In this document: piece by piece, positions 57,439 through 64,000 of the stretch
Position numbering within the stretch: position 1 is the stretch's first letter
Layout of the letters: every line of letters begins with the position of its first letter
Source: Martinezella rhizogenes
Lineage (GTDB): Bacteria > Pseudomonadota > Alphaproteobacteria > Rhizobiales > Rhizobiaceae
Length of the DNA: 64,000 nt
Assembly: GCA_013322215.1 (NCBI GenBank)
Contig: JAAMEZ010000032.1
Span: 186,001 to 250,000 of the forward strand
Direction of reading: 5' to 3'
The notes under the pieces: model-generated
What the model saw: the letters and a program-made list of their open reading frames with translations, nothing else
Databases searched by the model: none
What the model was told of the DNA's origin: nothing
Program-made: the position numbers and the translations under genes

Positions 57439-58047
57439 CTATTTCTTCAAGGCCCTGATGGCGAACTCGACTAAATCCTCGGGCTCGGCCCGGTTTGTCT
57501 TGGCAAGGCACTGGGCCACCATCTGCGGATGACAGAGATTGATGGTCGCCGCGCCGAAGCATTTGGACGCGACGTAAGGGTCCTGCTCGAAGAACTCACC
57601 GGCGGCAATTCCCTCCGCAATGATCTCGGCGATCAGATCGTGGATACGATCGATATGCTTTTCGATGACGTGCCAATCACGCTCGATGGCGACAACGACC
57701 ATTTCGTGAACCTTCTGCTCGTCGAGCATGGCCTCCATCGTCATCTTGTACTGGGCCATGGTATAGGCCCGCAGCCGATCGGTCGCACTGATCGGCTGAT
57801 TGCGGATGGCGAGCGCCATCTGGTAGCTCTGGCCGAGCATGCGCCCACAAAGAGCCTGGTGGATTTCAACCTTGGAACCGAAGAAGCGGTAGATATTCGC
57901 CGTCGACATGCCGAGATCGCGTGCAATGTCGGCCACATTCGTCTTGCTGTAGCCATAGTGGCGAAACAGCTTTTCGGCGGCATCGAGAATGCGCGTGATG
58001 TTTTCCTGGCGGGCAGGATCGGCGCTAACGTCGGAAAGATCGAGCAT
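57439..58047 (-). CDS. TetR-family regulator of the efflux operon
   Basis: A 202-residue TetR regulator: helix-turn-helix at about residues 18-62 (TNVADIARDLGMSTANIYRFF) and a ligand-binding C-terminal domain. Unusually for efflux repressors it is the first gene of the operon rather than divergent. ATG 58047 is chosen; an upstream TTG at 58083 lies inside the loop of the large inverted repeat. Autoregulation through that repeat would control the whole operon. Confidence 0.86.
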   Translation of the reverse strand: MLDLSDVSADPARQENITRILDAAEKLFRHYGYSKTNVADIARDLGMSTANIYRFFGSKVEIHQALCGRMLGQSYQMALAIRNQPISATDRLRAYTMAQYKMTMEAMLDEQKVHEMVVVAIERDWHVIEKHIDRIHDLIAEIIAEGIAAGEFFEQDPYVASKCFGAATINLCHPQMVAQCLAKTNRAEPEDLVEFAIRALKK

Positions 58048-58055
58048 GAGCAGGC

Positions 58056-58107
58056 CTGATGGTTTACGAGTGACGATTTTCAATTTTCGTCACTCGTAAA
58101 CCATCAG
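58056..58107. promoter_or_regulatory. Inverted repeat with perfect 21-base arms before tetR
   Basis: The arms are 58056-58076 and 58087-58107, with a 10-base AT-rich loop; the core is TTTACGAGTGACGA and its complement. It ends 8 bases before the tetR ATG. It is long enough for two TetR dimers and, if transcribed, would fold into a hairpin next to the ribosome binding site. Confidence 0.75.
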
Positions 58108-58276
58108 AGCGCCGATGTCAATGAAACCACCCACAACTTGGGCGGCTTTTAGATGCTATTGAATAAACCGAGGATGCGCCGAACAACTTGAAACAACAGT
58201 TAAACGATCAACAACGCGCCTTGCGGAGCGCGCTGAAAGTGTCCGACATTTTGTCGCAGGCCCGATCGGCGCGCGA

Positions 58277-58756
58277 TCAGGCGCTCAAGAGCGTCGGATG
58301 GAAGCGGCGAATGCTGAAATACCCGACGAGCAGGCAGGCCACCAAAAGCGCTACCTGCGCGGCGAGGATCGGCGGCTCGTTACCGGTAGGTGCCAGCGCA
58401 TTGAGCGCCTGTATCTTCTGGAAGGATTGAATGATCAGCACCAGACAGTTGAAGAAAAGCAGCACCAGTGCGCCGACCACGAAAACCGACCGCCAGATGC
58501 CGGCGAGATGAAACCTGTAGCGCGCCAGTGCCGTCGGAATGAAGACGAGAAGGCAGAGAATGCCGACAATGATCGCCGGCGTGATTCCGTGAAACGGGAA
58601 CAAGAAACCCGTAAGGCTGGTGAGCGCGGTCGTAAGCATATAGACGAGCGTCGATCGGTCGTGAAGGTTGGCCGTGAGAAATCCCTGGGCCACAACGATG
58701 CCGCTGATGATGGCAATCAAGCTGATGATGACATGAATCAAAAGAATCCCAGACAT
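58277..58756 (-). CDS. Small integral membrane protein of unknown function
   Basis: A 159-residue protein with about five hydrophobic segments (MSGILLIHVIISLIAIISGI at the start). No family recognised with confidence; the overall layout suggests a DUF2306-like or similar small membrane family. ATG 58756 has GGGGAGGGG upstream. Lone gene. Confidence 0.7.
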   Translation of the reverse strand: MSGILLIHVIISLIAIISGIVVAQGFLTANLHDRSTLVYMLTTALTSLTGFLFPFHGITPAIIVGILCLLVFIPTALARYRFHLAGIWRSVFVVGALVLLFFNCLVLIIQSFQKIQALNALAPTGNEPPILAAQVALLVACLLVGYFSIRRFHPTLLSA

Positions 58757-59245
58757 TCGCCCCTCCCCTTGAGCACTGCATTTCAGTGAAAATGACAGCC
58801 CAATGCCCGAATACGAACTATATACCAAACGCGCTCCACGCGCAGGATATTTTGTAGCAGGCCTGGATCGAGGCAGCCGCGAGGGATTGCGGACGCATGC
58901 GCGAAAACATACCTTCGCATGGCAAGATTGATTGATGGCGCCAAGTCGCAATTTTACGACGCCGCAATATAGCCAATACTTATCAAACCGCCGACCATTT
59001 GAATTGGCGTTGCGACGGCATCCTCTTTATTTGTCCGATGAATAGTCGGACTGCGAGACGAAATGTCGAGAGCGCCGTCAGTTATGCGATGGTGAGTAGC
59101 CGGCCGTCATGATCGGCCCTGTCAGGCTCGCGACAAATTTTCCCGCCCCGTTGGAAAACCTCCGAAAGAGGACCTTATGCCCATCCGCAAATTGGGTGGT
59201 CAGGCATGAATTTGAGAGTGGAGCAATCAGGGAGGAAAATCGAAC
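58757..59245. other. Intergenic region between two divergent membrane-protein genes
   Basis: A 489-base stretch without a supported gene. It must hold the divergent promoters. Small inverted repeats such as CACTG/CAGTG near 58775 are too short to interpret. Confidence 0.4.
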
Positions 59246-59785
59246 ATGAGCAGCAATTATGACGAGATCCGTCGAGATATGAACGTGGGAGCAGGCCTCA
59301 CGGATACACCGGCCCTGTGGGCGACCATAAAAGCCGGTGTGATCGGGGGCCTCGCGGGCGGCGTCCTGATCTGGATATATGAGGCGATCGTCTGGGTTGG
59401 CATCCAGCAACTCATGCCGCTGGCGGGCATTCCCCGCAATGCCACGGGCCTCGTATTCGGCAAGCCGGTGCAGGAATCTTTGGGGCTGACGGCGTATTTT
59501 CTCGGCACGGCAATCCACTTTTCCTTCGTTTTTGCCTGGGGCATCGCCTTTGCCTATATCTGGCCGTACTTCCGGCGGCGCGGCTTCGAGGCGACATTCG
59601 TGGCATTGTTCTACGCCGTAGTGATCTGGATCGTGATGCATGCTGCCATCATGGTGGCCACCACGGATCATCCGAACTATTTCGATCCGATGGTCGTTAT
59701 CGGTGGCTTCATGTCGCACTTTTTCTACACGGTGCCGCTGGCTTTGATCGTGAAGCGACGCCTTGCGGCAGTAGCCGGCGCGTAA
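59246..59785 (+). CDS. Small integral membrane protein of unknown function
   Basis: A 179-residue protein with about four hydrophobic segments and a Gly-rich first one (GVIGGLAGGVLIWIYEAIVW). Conserved-looking histidines occur near the membrane (AIHFSF, VMHAAIM, MSHFFY), hinting at metal or proton handling, but no family is recognised. Start ATG 59246 has GGGAGG upstream. Confidence 0.72.
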   Translation: MSSNYDEIRRDMNVGAGLTDTPALWATIKAGVIGGLAGGVLIWIYEAIVWVGIQQLMPLAGIPRNATGLVFGKPVQESLGLTAYFLGTAIHFSFVFAWGIAFAYIWPYFRRRGFEATFVALFYAVVIWIVMHAAIMVATTDHPNYFDPMVVIGGFMSHFFYTVPLALIVKRRLAAVAGA

Positions 59786-59831
59786 GGCCCATTGGCCAAC
59801 GAAACGCACTGCTTTGAGCATCGCGCGCAGC

Positions 59832-59870
59832 ATTCTACGGGCACTTCGCGCCGCGAAGTGCCCGTAGAAT
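59832..59870. terminator. Long perfect hairpin between convergent genes
   Basis: Nineteen-base perfect arms (59832-59850 and 59852-59870) around a single base lie between the ends of the membrane-protein and OsmC genes. There is no T-run, but such a stable stem is likely to end or protect both transcripts. Confidence 0.6.
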
Positions 59871-59885
59871 CATGAGATCCTGAGC

Positions 59886-60317
59886 TTAGGCGGCGTGAAC
59901 TTCCAAAGAGATCGGAACGGAAGCAAGTGCCTTGGAAACCGGGCAACCGGCCTTTGCCTTGTTGGCAAGTTCGGTGAACGTGGCTTCGTCGGCGCCGGGA
60001 ACCTTGCCCGTGAGCGTCAGGTGGATCGCCGTGATGGCAAAGCCTCCTTCGACGCTTTCAAGCGTCACCTTGGCCATTGTCTCCATGCTTTCGGCGGTGA
60101 AACCGGCTTCATTGAGGATCAGCGACAAGGCCATGGTGAAGCAACCCGCATGCGCCGCACCGATCAGCTCTTCCGGATTGGTGCCGGCAACACCTTCGAA
60201 GCGGCTGGCAAAGCCGTAAGGATAGTGACTGAGCGCGCCGCTCTGCGTCGAAATCTGACCCTTGCCGTCCTTCAGACCGCCGGACCATTGAGCCGAACCT
60301 GTGCGATTGATCTGCAT
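59886..60317 (-). CDS. OsmC-family peroxiredoxin
   Basis: A 143-residue OsmC protein with both redox cysteines in context: HAGCFTMALS (Cys59) and AGCPVSKAL (Cys125). The opening TGSAQWSGGLKDGKGQIS matches OsmC rather than Ohr. It reduces organic hydroperoxides. ATG 60317 has AAGGAGG upstream. Confidence 0.9.
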   Translation of the reverse strand: MQINRTGSAQWSGGLKDGKGQISTQSGALSHYPYGFASRFEGVAGTNPEELIGAAHAGCFTMALSLILNEAGFTAESMETMAKVTLESVEGGFAITAIHLTLTGKVPGADEATFTELANKAKAGCPVSKALASVPISLEVHAA

Positions 60318-60522
60318 GTCGTCCTCCTTGTCGTTGAATGAGCCTCGGGGGCGGAACCGCCTTTCCCGTGATGATCGACGGCAAACGGCATGGCCGCCCG
60401 CATCGTCACCATAGTCTTTCTATCCGTCGAAGACGACGCCGCGGTAACAGACGCGGCGTCGATCCGGAAAACGGCTGCGCAGGCGCATTGTTCCTGAAAA
60501 CGCCATTGCGCCAGTTTTTTCA

Positions 60523-60573
60523 AATCATCATACAAGAATATTGCCAATGTATGATGATTATCGTATGATGATT
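60523..60573. promoter_or_regulatory. Three copies of a GTATGATGATT operator before the GntR-family gene
   Basis: GTATGATGATT occurs as direct repeats at 60549-60559 and 60563-60573 and inverted at 60523-60533. GntR/FadR-type regulators bind such sites; rhizobial and agrobacterial relatives are known for TATGATGA-type cores (recalled). The gap 60318-60685 holds nothing else clear. Confidence 0.65.
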
Positions 60574-60685
60574 TCAATGTTTGGTCACCAACCGTGACCG
60601 GCCATCATCTGCATGAAAATCCTGCCCCTCTCCGGTCGAGAAAGAAATTCGGGCAGAACATGCGAAATGGTGCGGAGGAGATAGG

Positions 60686-61480
60686 GTGGAATCGCTCGAA
60701 AGACAGGGGCACGACTCCATGGCTCAGCCGGCGCGTCGTCCGCGCGTGCGCAAGAATGTGACGGCGGCGATCGCCGAAGACATATGCGCCGAACGCTATC
60801 CTTCCGGCTCGACCCTGCCGCGCGAAAACGATCTCTGCGAAATGTACGGCGTCAGCCGCACGGTTATCCGCGAATCCCTCAAGGTGCTGGAGTCCAAGGG
60901 CCTCGTGCGCGGCAAGCCGCGCATCGGCACCACGGTCTGCGACAAGGACGACTGGAACATTCTCGACCAGGATGTGCTGGAATGGATGGGGCCTTATATT
61001 GCCGATTTCGATATTCTCGGCTCCATCCTCGAAGCGCGCCGCACCATAGAACCCGCAGCAGCAGAATATGCGGCCGAGCGCGCTACGGCCCGCGAAATCG
61101 CCGATCTCGAGAGCGCATGGCAGCAGATGCGCGACAGTGGCGATGATCCGGAGGGCTTTACCGAGGCCGACGTGACGTTCCACAAGCTGCTGCTCAGCGC
61201 CAGCCACAACCAGGTGTTTCGCCGTCTTTCCAGCGCCATGCATGCCGGCCTGAAATATGCGCTCCACGCCTCGAACGTCGCGGCCCATAGCCGCGACGAG
61301 GCAATAGCGGTTCACGGCGAGCTCGTGGAAGCGCTGCGCCTGCGCGATCGCGATGCCGCCCGCGCTTGCGCCCATCGCATGCTCGATCTTGCCGCCCGCG
61401 ATCTTGCCGTCGAACGACAGCTGGACGAGGGCCGGAAAACAAGTCCCGTAACCCAGAGATCCGCGGCATCGCGCCGCTGA
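60686..61480 (+). CDS. dgoR: GntR/FadR-family regulator, probable D-galactonate repressor
   Basis: A 264-residue GntR regulator: N-terminal winged helix (GSTLPRENDLCEMYGVSRTV) and a C-terminal all-helical FCD domain with metal-binding residues (EARRTIEP, FHKLLLSASHN, HGELVEALR). The start is a GTG at 60686 because GGAGGAG lies just upstream; ATG 60719 has a weaker context. It precedes galactonate dehydratase by 30 bases, the basis for the symbol. Confidence 0.83.
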   Translation: MESLERQGHDSMAQPARRPRVRKNVTAAIAEDICAERYPSGSTLPRENDLCEMYGVSRTVIRESLKVLESKGLVRGKPRIGTTVCDKDDWNILDQDVLEWMGPYIADFDILGSILEARRTIEPAAAEYAAERATAREIADLESAWQQMRDSGDDPEGFTEADVTFHKLLLSASHNQVFRRLSSAMHAGLKYALHASNVAAHSRDEAIAVHGELVEALRLRDRDAARACAHRMLDLAARDLAVERQLDEGRKTSPVTQRSAASRR

Positions 61481-61510
61481 CGCAACCCAGGCCCAAACGG
61501 AATCATTCCC

Positions 61511-62659
61511 ATGAAAATCACCAAGCTGACGACCTACATCGTTCCCCCGCGCTGGCTGTTCCTGAAGATCGAAACCGACGAAGGCATTGTCGGCTGGGGA
61601 GAGCCCGTCGTCGAGGGTCGCGCGCTCACCGTGCAGGCAGCCGTGCACGAGCTGGAAGACTATCTGATCGGCAAGGACCCCTTCCTGATCGAAGATCACT
61701 GGAACGTCATGTACCGCGCCGGCTTCTATCGCGGCGGCGCTGTTCACATGTCGGCGCTTGCCGGCATCGACCAGGCATTGTGGGACATCAAGGGCAAGGC
61801 GCTGGGTCAGCCGATCCATTCCCTGCTCGGCGGCCAGGTGCGCGACAAGATCAAGGTCTATTCCTGGATCGGCGGCGACCGCCCCTCCGACGTCGCCAAC
61901 AACGCCAAGGACGTCGTTGCCCGCGGCTTCAAGGCAATCAAGCTCAACGGCTGCGAGGAAATGCAGATCGTCGACACCTACGACAAGGTGGAAAAGGCGG
62001 TCGAGACCATCGCCACCATCCGCGAGGCGATCGGCCCCTATATCGGCATCGGCGTCGACTTCCACGGCCGCGTCCATCGTCCGATGGCCAAGGTGCTCGC
62101 CAAGGAATTGGAGCCCTACAAGCTGCTCTTCATCGAAGAGCCGGTGCTTTCGGAAAACCGCGAAGCCTTGAAGGAAATCGCCAATCATTGCTCGACGCCG
62201 ATCGCGCTCGGCGAACGCCTGTACTCGCGCTGGGACTTCAAGTCGGTCCTGTCGGACGGCTATGTCGACATTCTCCAGCCCGACCTCTCCCATGCCGGCG
62301 GCATCACCGAATGCCGCAAGATCGCGGCCATGGCCGAAGCCTATGACGTGGCGCTGGCGCCGCATTGCCCGCTTGGCCCGATCGCGCTTGCCGCCTGCCT
62401 GCAGGTCGATGCCGTCAGCTACAACGCCTTCATCCAGGAACAGAGCCTCGGCATCCACTACAACAAGGGCAATGACATCCTCGACTACATCTCCAACAAG
62501 GAGGTGTTCCACTATGCCGATGGTTTCGTGAGCATTCCGCAAGGCCCCGGCCTCGGCATCGAAGTCGACGAAGCCTATGTCATCGAGCGTGCCAAGGAAG
62601 GCCATCGCTGGCGCAACCCGGTCTGGCGCCACGAGGACGGCAGCGTCGCCGAATGGTAA
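61511..62659 (+). CDS. dgoD: D-galactonate dehydratase
   Basis: A 382-residue enolase-superfamily dehydratase, same length as E. coli DgoD and very similar along its whole length: PPRWLFLKIETDEGIVGWGE, the metal ligands in GVDFHGRVH, IEEPV and LGERLYSRWDF, the catalytic His in LAPHCPLGPIALAACL, and the closing RHEDGSVAEW. It converts D-galactonate to 2-keto-3-deoxygalactonate. The kinase and aldolase of the pathway are not in the window. Confidence 0.94.
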   Translation: MKITKLTTYIVPPRWLFLKIETDEGIVGWGEPVVEGRALTVQAAVHELEDYLIGKDPFLIEDHWNVMYRAGFYRGGAVHMSALAGIDQALWDIKGKALGQPIHSLLGGQVRDKIKVYSWIGGDRPSDVANNAKDVVARGFKAIKLNGCEEMQIVDTYDKVEKAVETIATIREAIGPYIGIGVDFHGRVHRPMAKVLAKELEPYKLLFIEEPVLSENREALKEIANHCSTPIALGERLYSRWDFKSVLSDGYVDILQPDLSHAGGITECRKIAAMAEAYDVALAPHCPLGPIALAACLQVDAVSYNAFIQEQSLGIHYNKGNDILDYISNKEVFHYADGFVSIPQGPGLGIEVDEAYVIERAKEGHRWRNPVWRHEDGSVAEW

Positions 62660-62708
62660 GAATTTGGCCCTCATCTAAGGGGCCGAAGATGTAACATCCC
62701 GAATGATT

Positions 62709-62752
62709 AAAGGCCCGGCAGCAGCAGACCTGCGCTGTCGGGCCTTTTCTTT
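62709..62752 (+). terminator. Rho-independent terminator of dgoD
   Basis: AAAGGCCCGGCAGC pairs with GCTGTCGGGCCTTT (one G-U pair) and TCTTT follows, 50 bases after the dgoD stop. Confidence 0.85.
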
Positions 62753-62858
62753 AAATCAGTGCTCTCTTGATCCGGCACCTTTCCCCTTTGCCGCCCCGCG
62801 GCGAAGATGATTTTACAGGCGGCTCAGCCAAGCTCGCTCGCCCCCCAAAAAAGTTGCA

Positions 62859-62978
62859 CCTGCAGTATCGGCGCAGATACTGCAGGCGCGTCATGCGTCT
62901 CAACAAGCCCCCAGGGAGACGCATTACCGGAGCATGATCACCAAAGGCGTGGAGTGCCCTTTAGCTCAGACCATGCTC
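62859..62978. repeat. Three successive inverted repeats before the Bax-inhibitor-family gene's end
   Basis: The first has 11-base arms (CCTGCAGTATC, 62859-62869 and 62876-62886). The second has 9-base arms (ATGCGTCTC, 62893-62901 and 62916-62924). The third has GAGCATG/CATGCTC arms (62930-62936 and 62972-62978), a form seen in rhizobial dispersed repeats. They may form bulky RNA structure downstream of the Bax-inhibitor gene, or be repeat remnants. Confidence 0.5.
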
Positions 62979-62995
62979 AAGCAGGCAATTTCAAA

Positions 62996-63712
62996 CTACT
63001 CCCGCTCGCCGGTGAAGTTCAGCAGCAGCTGGAAGATGTTGACGAAGTTCAGGTAGAGCGACAGGGCACCGAAGACGGCGAGTTTCTGCTGCGATTCCTG
63101 ATCGTAGTTTTCGGCATACTGTTCCTTGATGTTCTGCGTATCCCAGGCGGTCAGGCCGACGAAGACGACGATACCGATGACCGAGATGGCGAACTGCAGA
63201 GCGCTCGAGCCCAGGAAGATATTGACGATGCTGGCGATGATGACGCCGAACAGACCCATCATCAGGAACGAGCCGATGTTGGAAAGGTCACGCTTCGTCG
63301 TGTAGCCGTAAAGGCTGGTCGCGCCGAACATGGTCGCGGCGATGAAGAAAGTACGTGCGATGCTCGTCCCGGTGAAGACCAGGAAGACCGAGGCCAGCGA
63401 CAGACCCATGACCGCACAGAACGCCCAGAACATCATCTGCGCCGTGCTTGCCGACATCGACTGGATGCGGAACGAGAAGAAGAACACGAAGGCGAGCGGC
63501 GCCAGCATGACGACCCACTTCAGCGGGCTCTGGAAGATCGGTACGTAAAGCGCCGGCGTCGTGCCGACGATCAGCGCGACGATGCCCGTCACGACAAGGC
63601 CGATACCCATGTAATTGTAGACGCGCAGCATATGCTTGCGCAGTCCCTCGTCGAAGAGCGCCTGAGAGCCGGCGGCGGCTCCGTAGCCGTATCGCGGATT
63701 GGTCGGGTTCAT
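62996..63712 (-). CDS. Bax inhibitor-1/YccA family membrane protein
   Basis: A 238-residue protein with about seven membrane segments and the family stretch TAWDTQNIKEQY near the C-terminus. Bacterial relatives act as pH-dependent calcium leak channels or bind the FtsH protease. ATG 63712 has AAAGGAGAAC upstream. The gene to its right in the same direction ends 22 bases before it. Confidence 0.9.
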   Translation of the reverse strand: MNPTNPRYGYGAAAGSQALFDEGLRKHMLRVYNYMGIGLVVTGIVALIVGTTPALYVPIFQSPLKWVVMLAPLAFVFFFSFRIQSMSASTAQMMFWAFCAVMGLSLASVFLVFTGTSIARTFFIAATMFGATSLYGYTTKRDLSNIGSFLMMGLFGVIIASIVNIFLGSSALQFAISVIGIVVFVGLTAWDTQNIKEQYAENYDQESQQKLAVFGALSLYLNFVNIFQLLLNFTGERE

Positions 63713-63734
63713 GGTCGTTCTCCTTTAATCCAAA

Positions 63735-64000
63735 CTAGTAGAGGCTGCGGGCAAGCTTTTCGGCATCGCCGTCCAGCTGGCCCGCCTTGCCATTGCCGAT
63801 CAGCGCATAGGCAACTTCGCCGATCTGCCAATAGGCAGCCTGGACATCGTCACGCTTGATGTGACTGACGTCCTGGACGGCGAAATTGCCCGGGCGGACG
63901 GCGAAAAGTGACAAATGTCCATCTTCTCCGGCATCGACCATCATTTCGATGCTTGGGCCGAACTCGGACGGATAGATCTGCGCATCGGTGACGCGCCAGT
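63735..64000 (-). CDS. C-terminal part of a protein of unknown function
   Basis: The reading frame runs in from the right edge and gives 87 residues, beginning WRVTDAQIYPSEFGPSIEMM, ending KLARSLY. The start lies outside the window; an internal ATG at 63944 is not taken as the start because coding sequence continues upstream in frame. No family recognised. It lies just upstream of the Bax-inhibitor-family gene and may be co-transcribed. Confidence 0.6.
   Translation of the reverse strand, partial: WRVTDAQIYPSEFGPSIEMMVDAGEDGHLSLFAVRPGNFAVQDVSHIKRDDVQAAYWQIGEVAYALIGNGKAGQLDGDAEKLARSLY

Noticed and set aside
59177..59209. Ten-codon frame with AGAGGA upstream, before the small membrane-protein gene
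   Set aside because: Could be a leader peptide, but it has no run of regulatory codons and no attenuator hairpin after it.
60605..62674. 689-codon open frame on the minus strand opposite the GntR and galactonate dehydratase genes
   Set aside because: It is the mirror of two well-recognised genes on the plus strand; its translation has no family features.

Overview
The window reads as chromosomal DNA of an alphaproteobacterium of the Rhizobiaceae (Rhizobium/Agrobacterium group). The grounds are high-GC codon use, many paralogous ABC sugar importers with SorC, RpiR, IclR and GntR regulators, a smoEFGK-mtlK-type polyol operon, and the order murA - DUF2948 - hisD - UPF0262 - phosphatase - infA - maf - yacG, which is typical of Rhizobiales. 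I saw no CRISPR array, insertion sequence, integrase or rRNA. Two tRNAs are present, Phe(GAA) and Thr(GGT).

Layout. 1-8.3 kb: two divergent operons around an IclR regulator. Leftward are a sugar-type ABC importer and the start of an enolase-superfamily enzyme cut by the window edge; rightward are an amidohydrolase/lactonase-like enzyme, a MaoC-fold protein and a class III CoA-transferase. Together they look like an uptake and catabolic pathway for an unknown carbon acid. 8.4-10.9 kb: transaldolase divergent from a SorC-family regulator. 10.9-14 kb: Ada-like alkyltransferase, DUF2244 protein, endonuclease III and a CysZ-like membrane protein. 14.2-24.9 kb: a polyol locus with an RpiR regulator, a leftward operon (smoE-F-G-K, mtlK, HAD phosphatase, pentulose kinase), its likely SorC regulator and a RbsD/FucU mutarotase. 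25.1-31.6 kb: two-component system, ROK kinase with CutC, an anchored protein of unknown function and an MFS exporter. 31.6-36.4 kb: prkA-yeaH-spoVR stress operon.

36.7-43.2 kb is housekeeping: tRNA-Phe, yacG, maf, infA, phosphatase, UPF0262, hisD, DUF2948, murA and tRNA-Thr. Directly after tRNA-Thr, 43.2-45.6 kb is a visibly AT-richer islet with two translationally coupled genes, an SMC/RecF-like AAA ATPase and a Toprim/DUF4276-like protein. This is the best candidate for a poorly described, probably anti-phage, system. 45.7-52.9 kb holds ddl, a D-threonate-type kinase/dehydrogenase pair, a LysR regulator, an SDR-fold protein without the catalytic Tyr/Lys, a VOC protein and a metallophosphatase. 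52.9-58.1 kb holds a RIME-like repeat and a tetR-mfp-rnd efflux operon, with a near-perfect inverted repeat (21-bp arms) just upstream of the tetR start. 58.3-64 kb holds small membrane proteins, an OsmC protein, a GntR regulator with three copies of its likely operator and galactonate dehydratase, a cluster of inverted repeats, a Bax-inhibitor-1 family protein, and a partial gene at the right edge.

All family names come from reading the translated sequence by eye; no database search was run.
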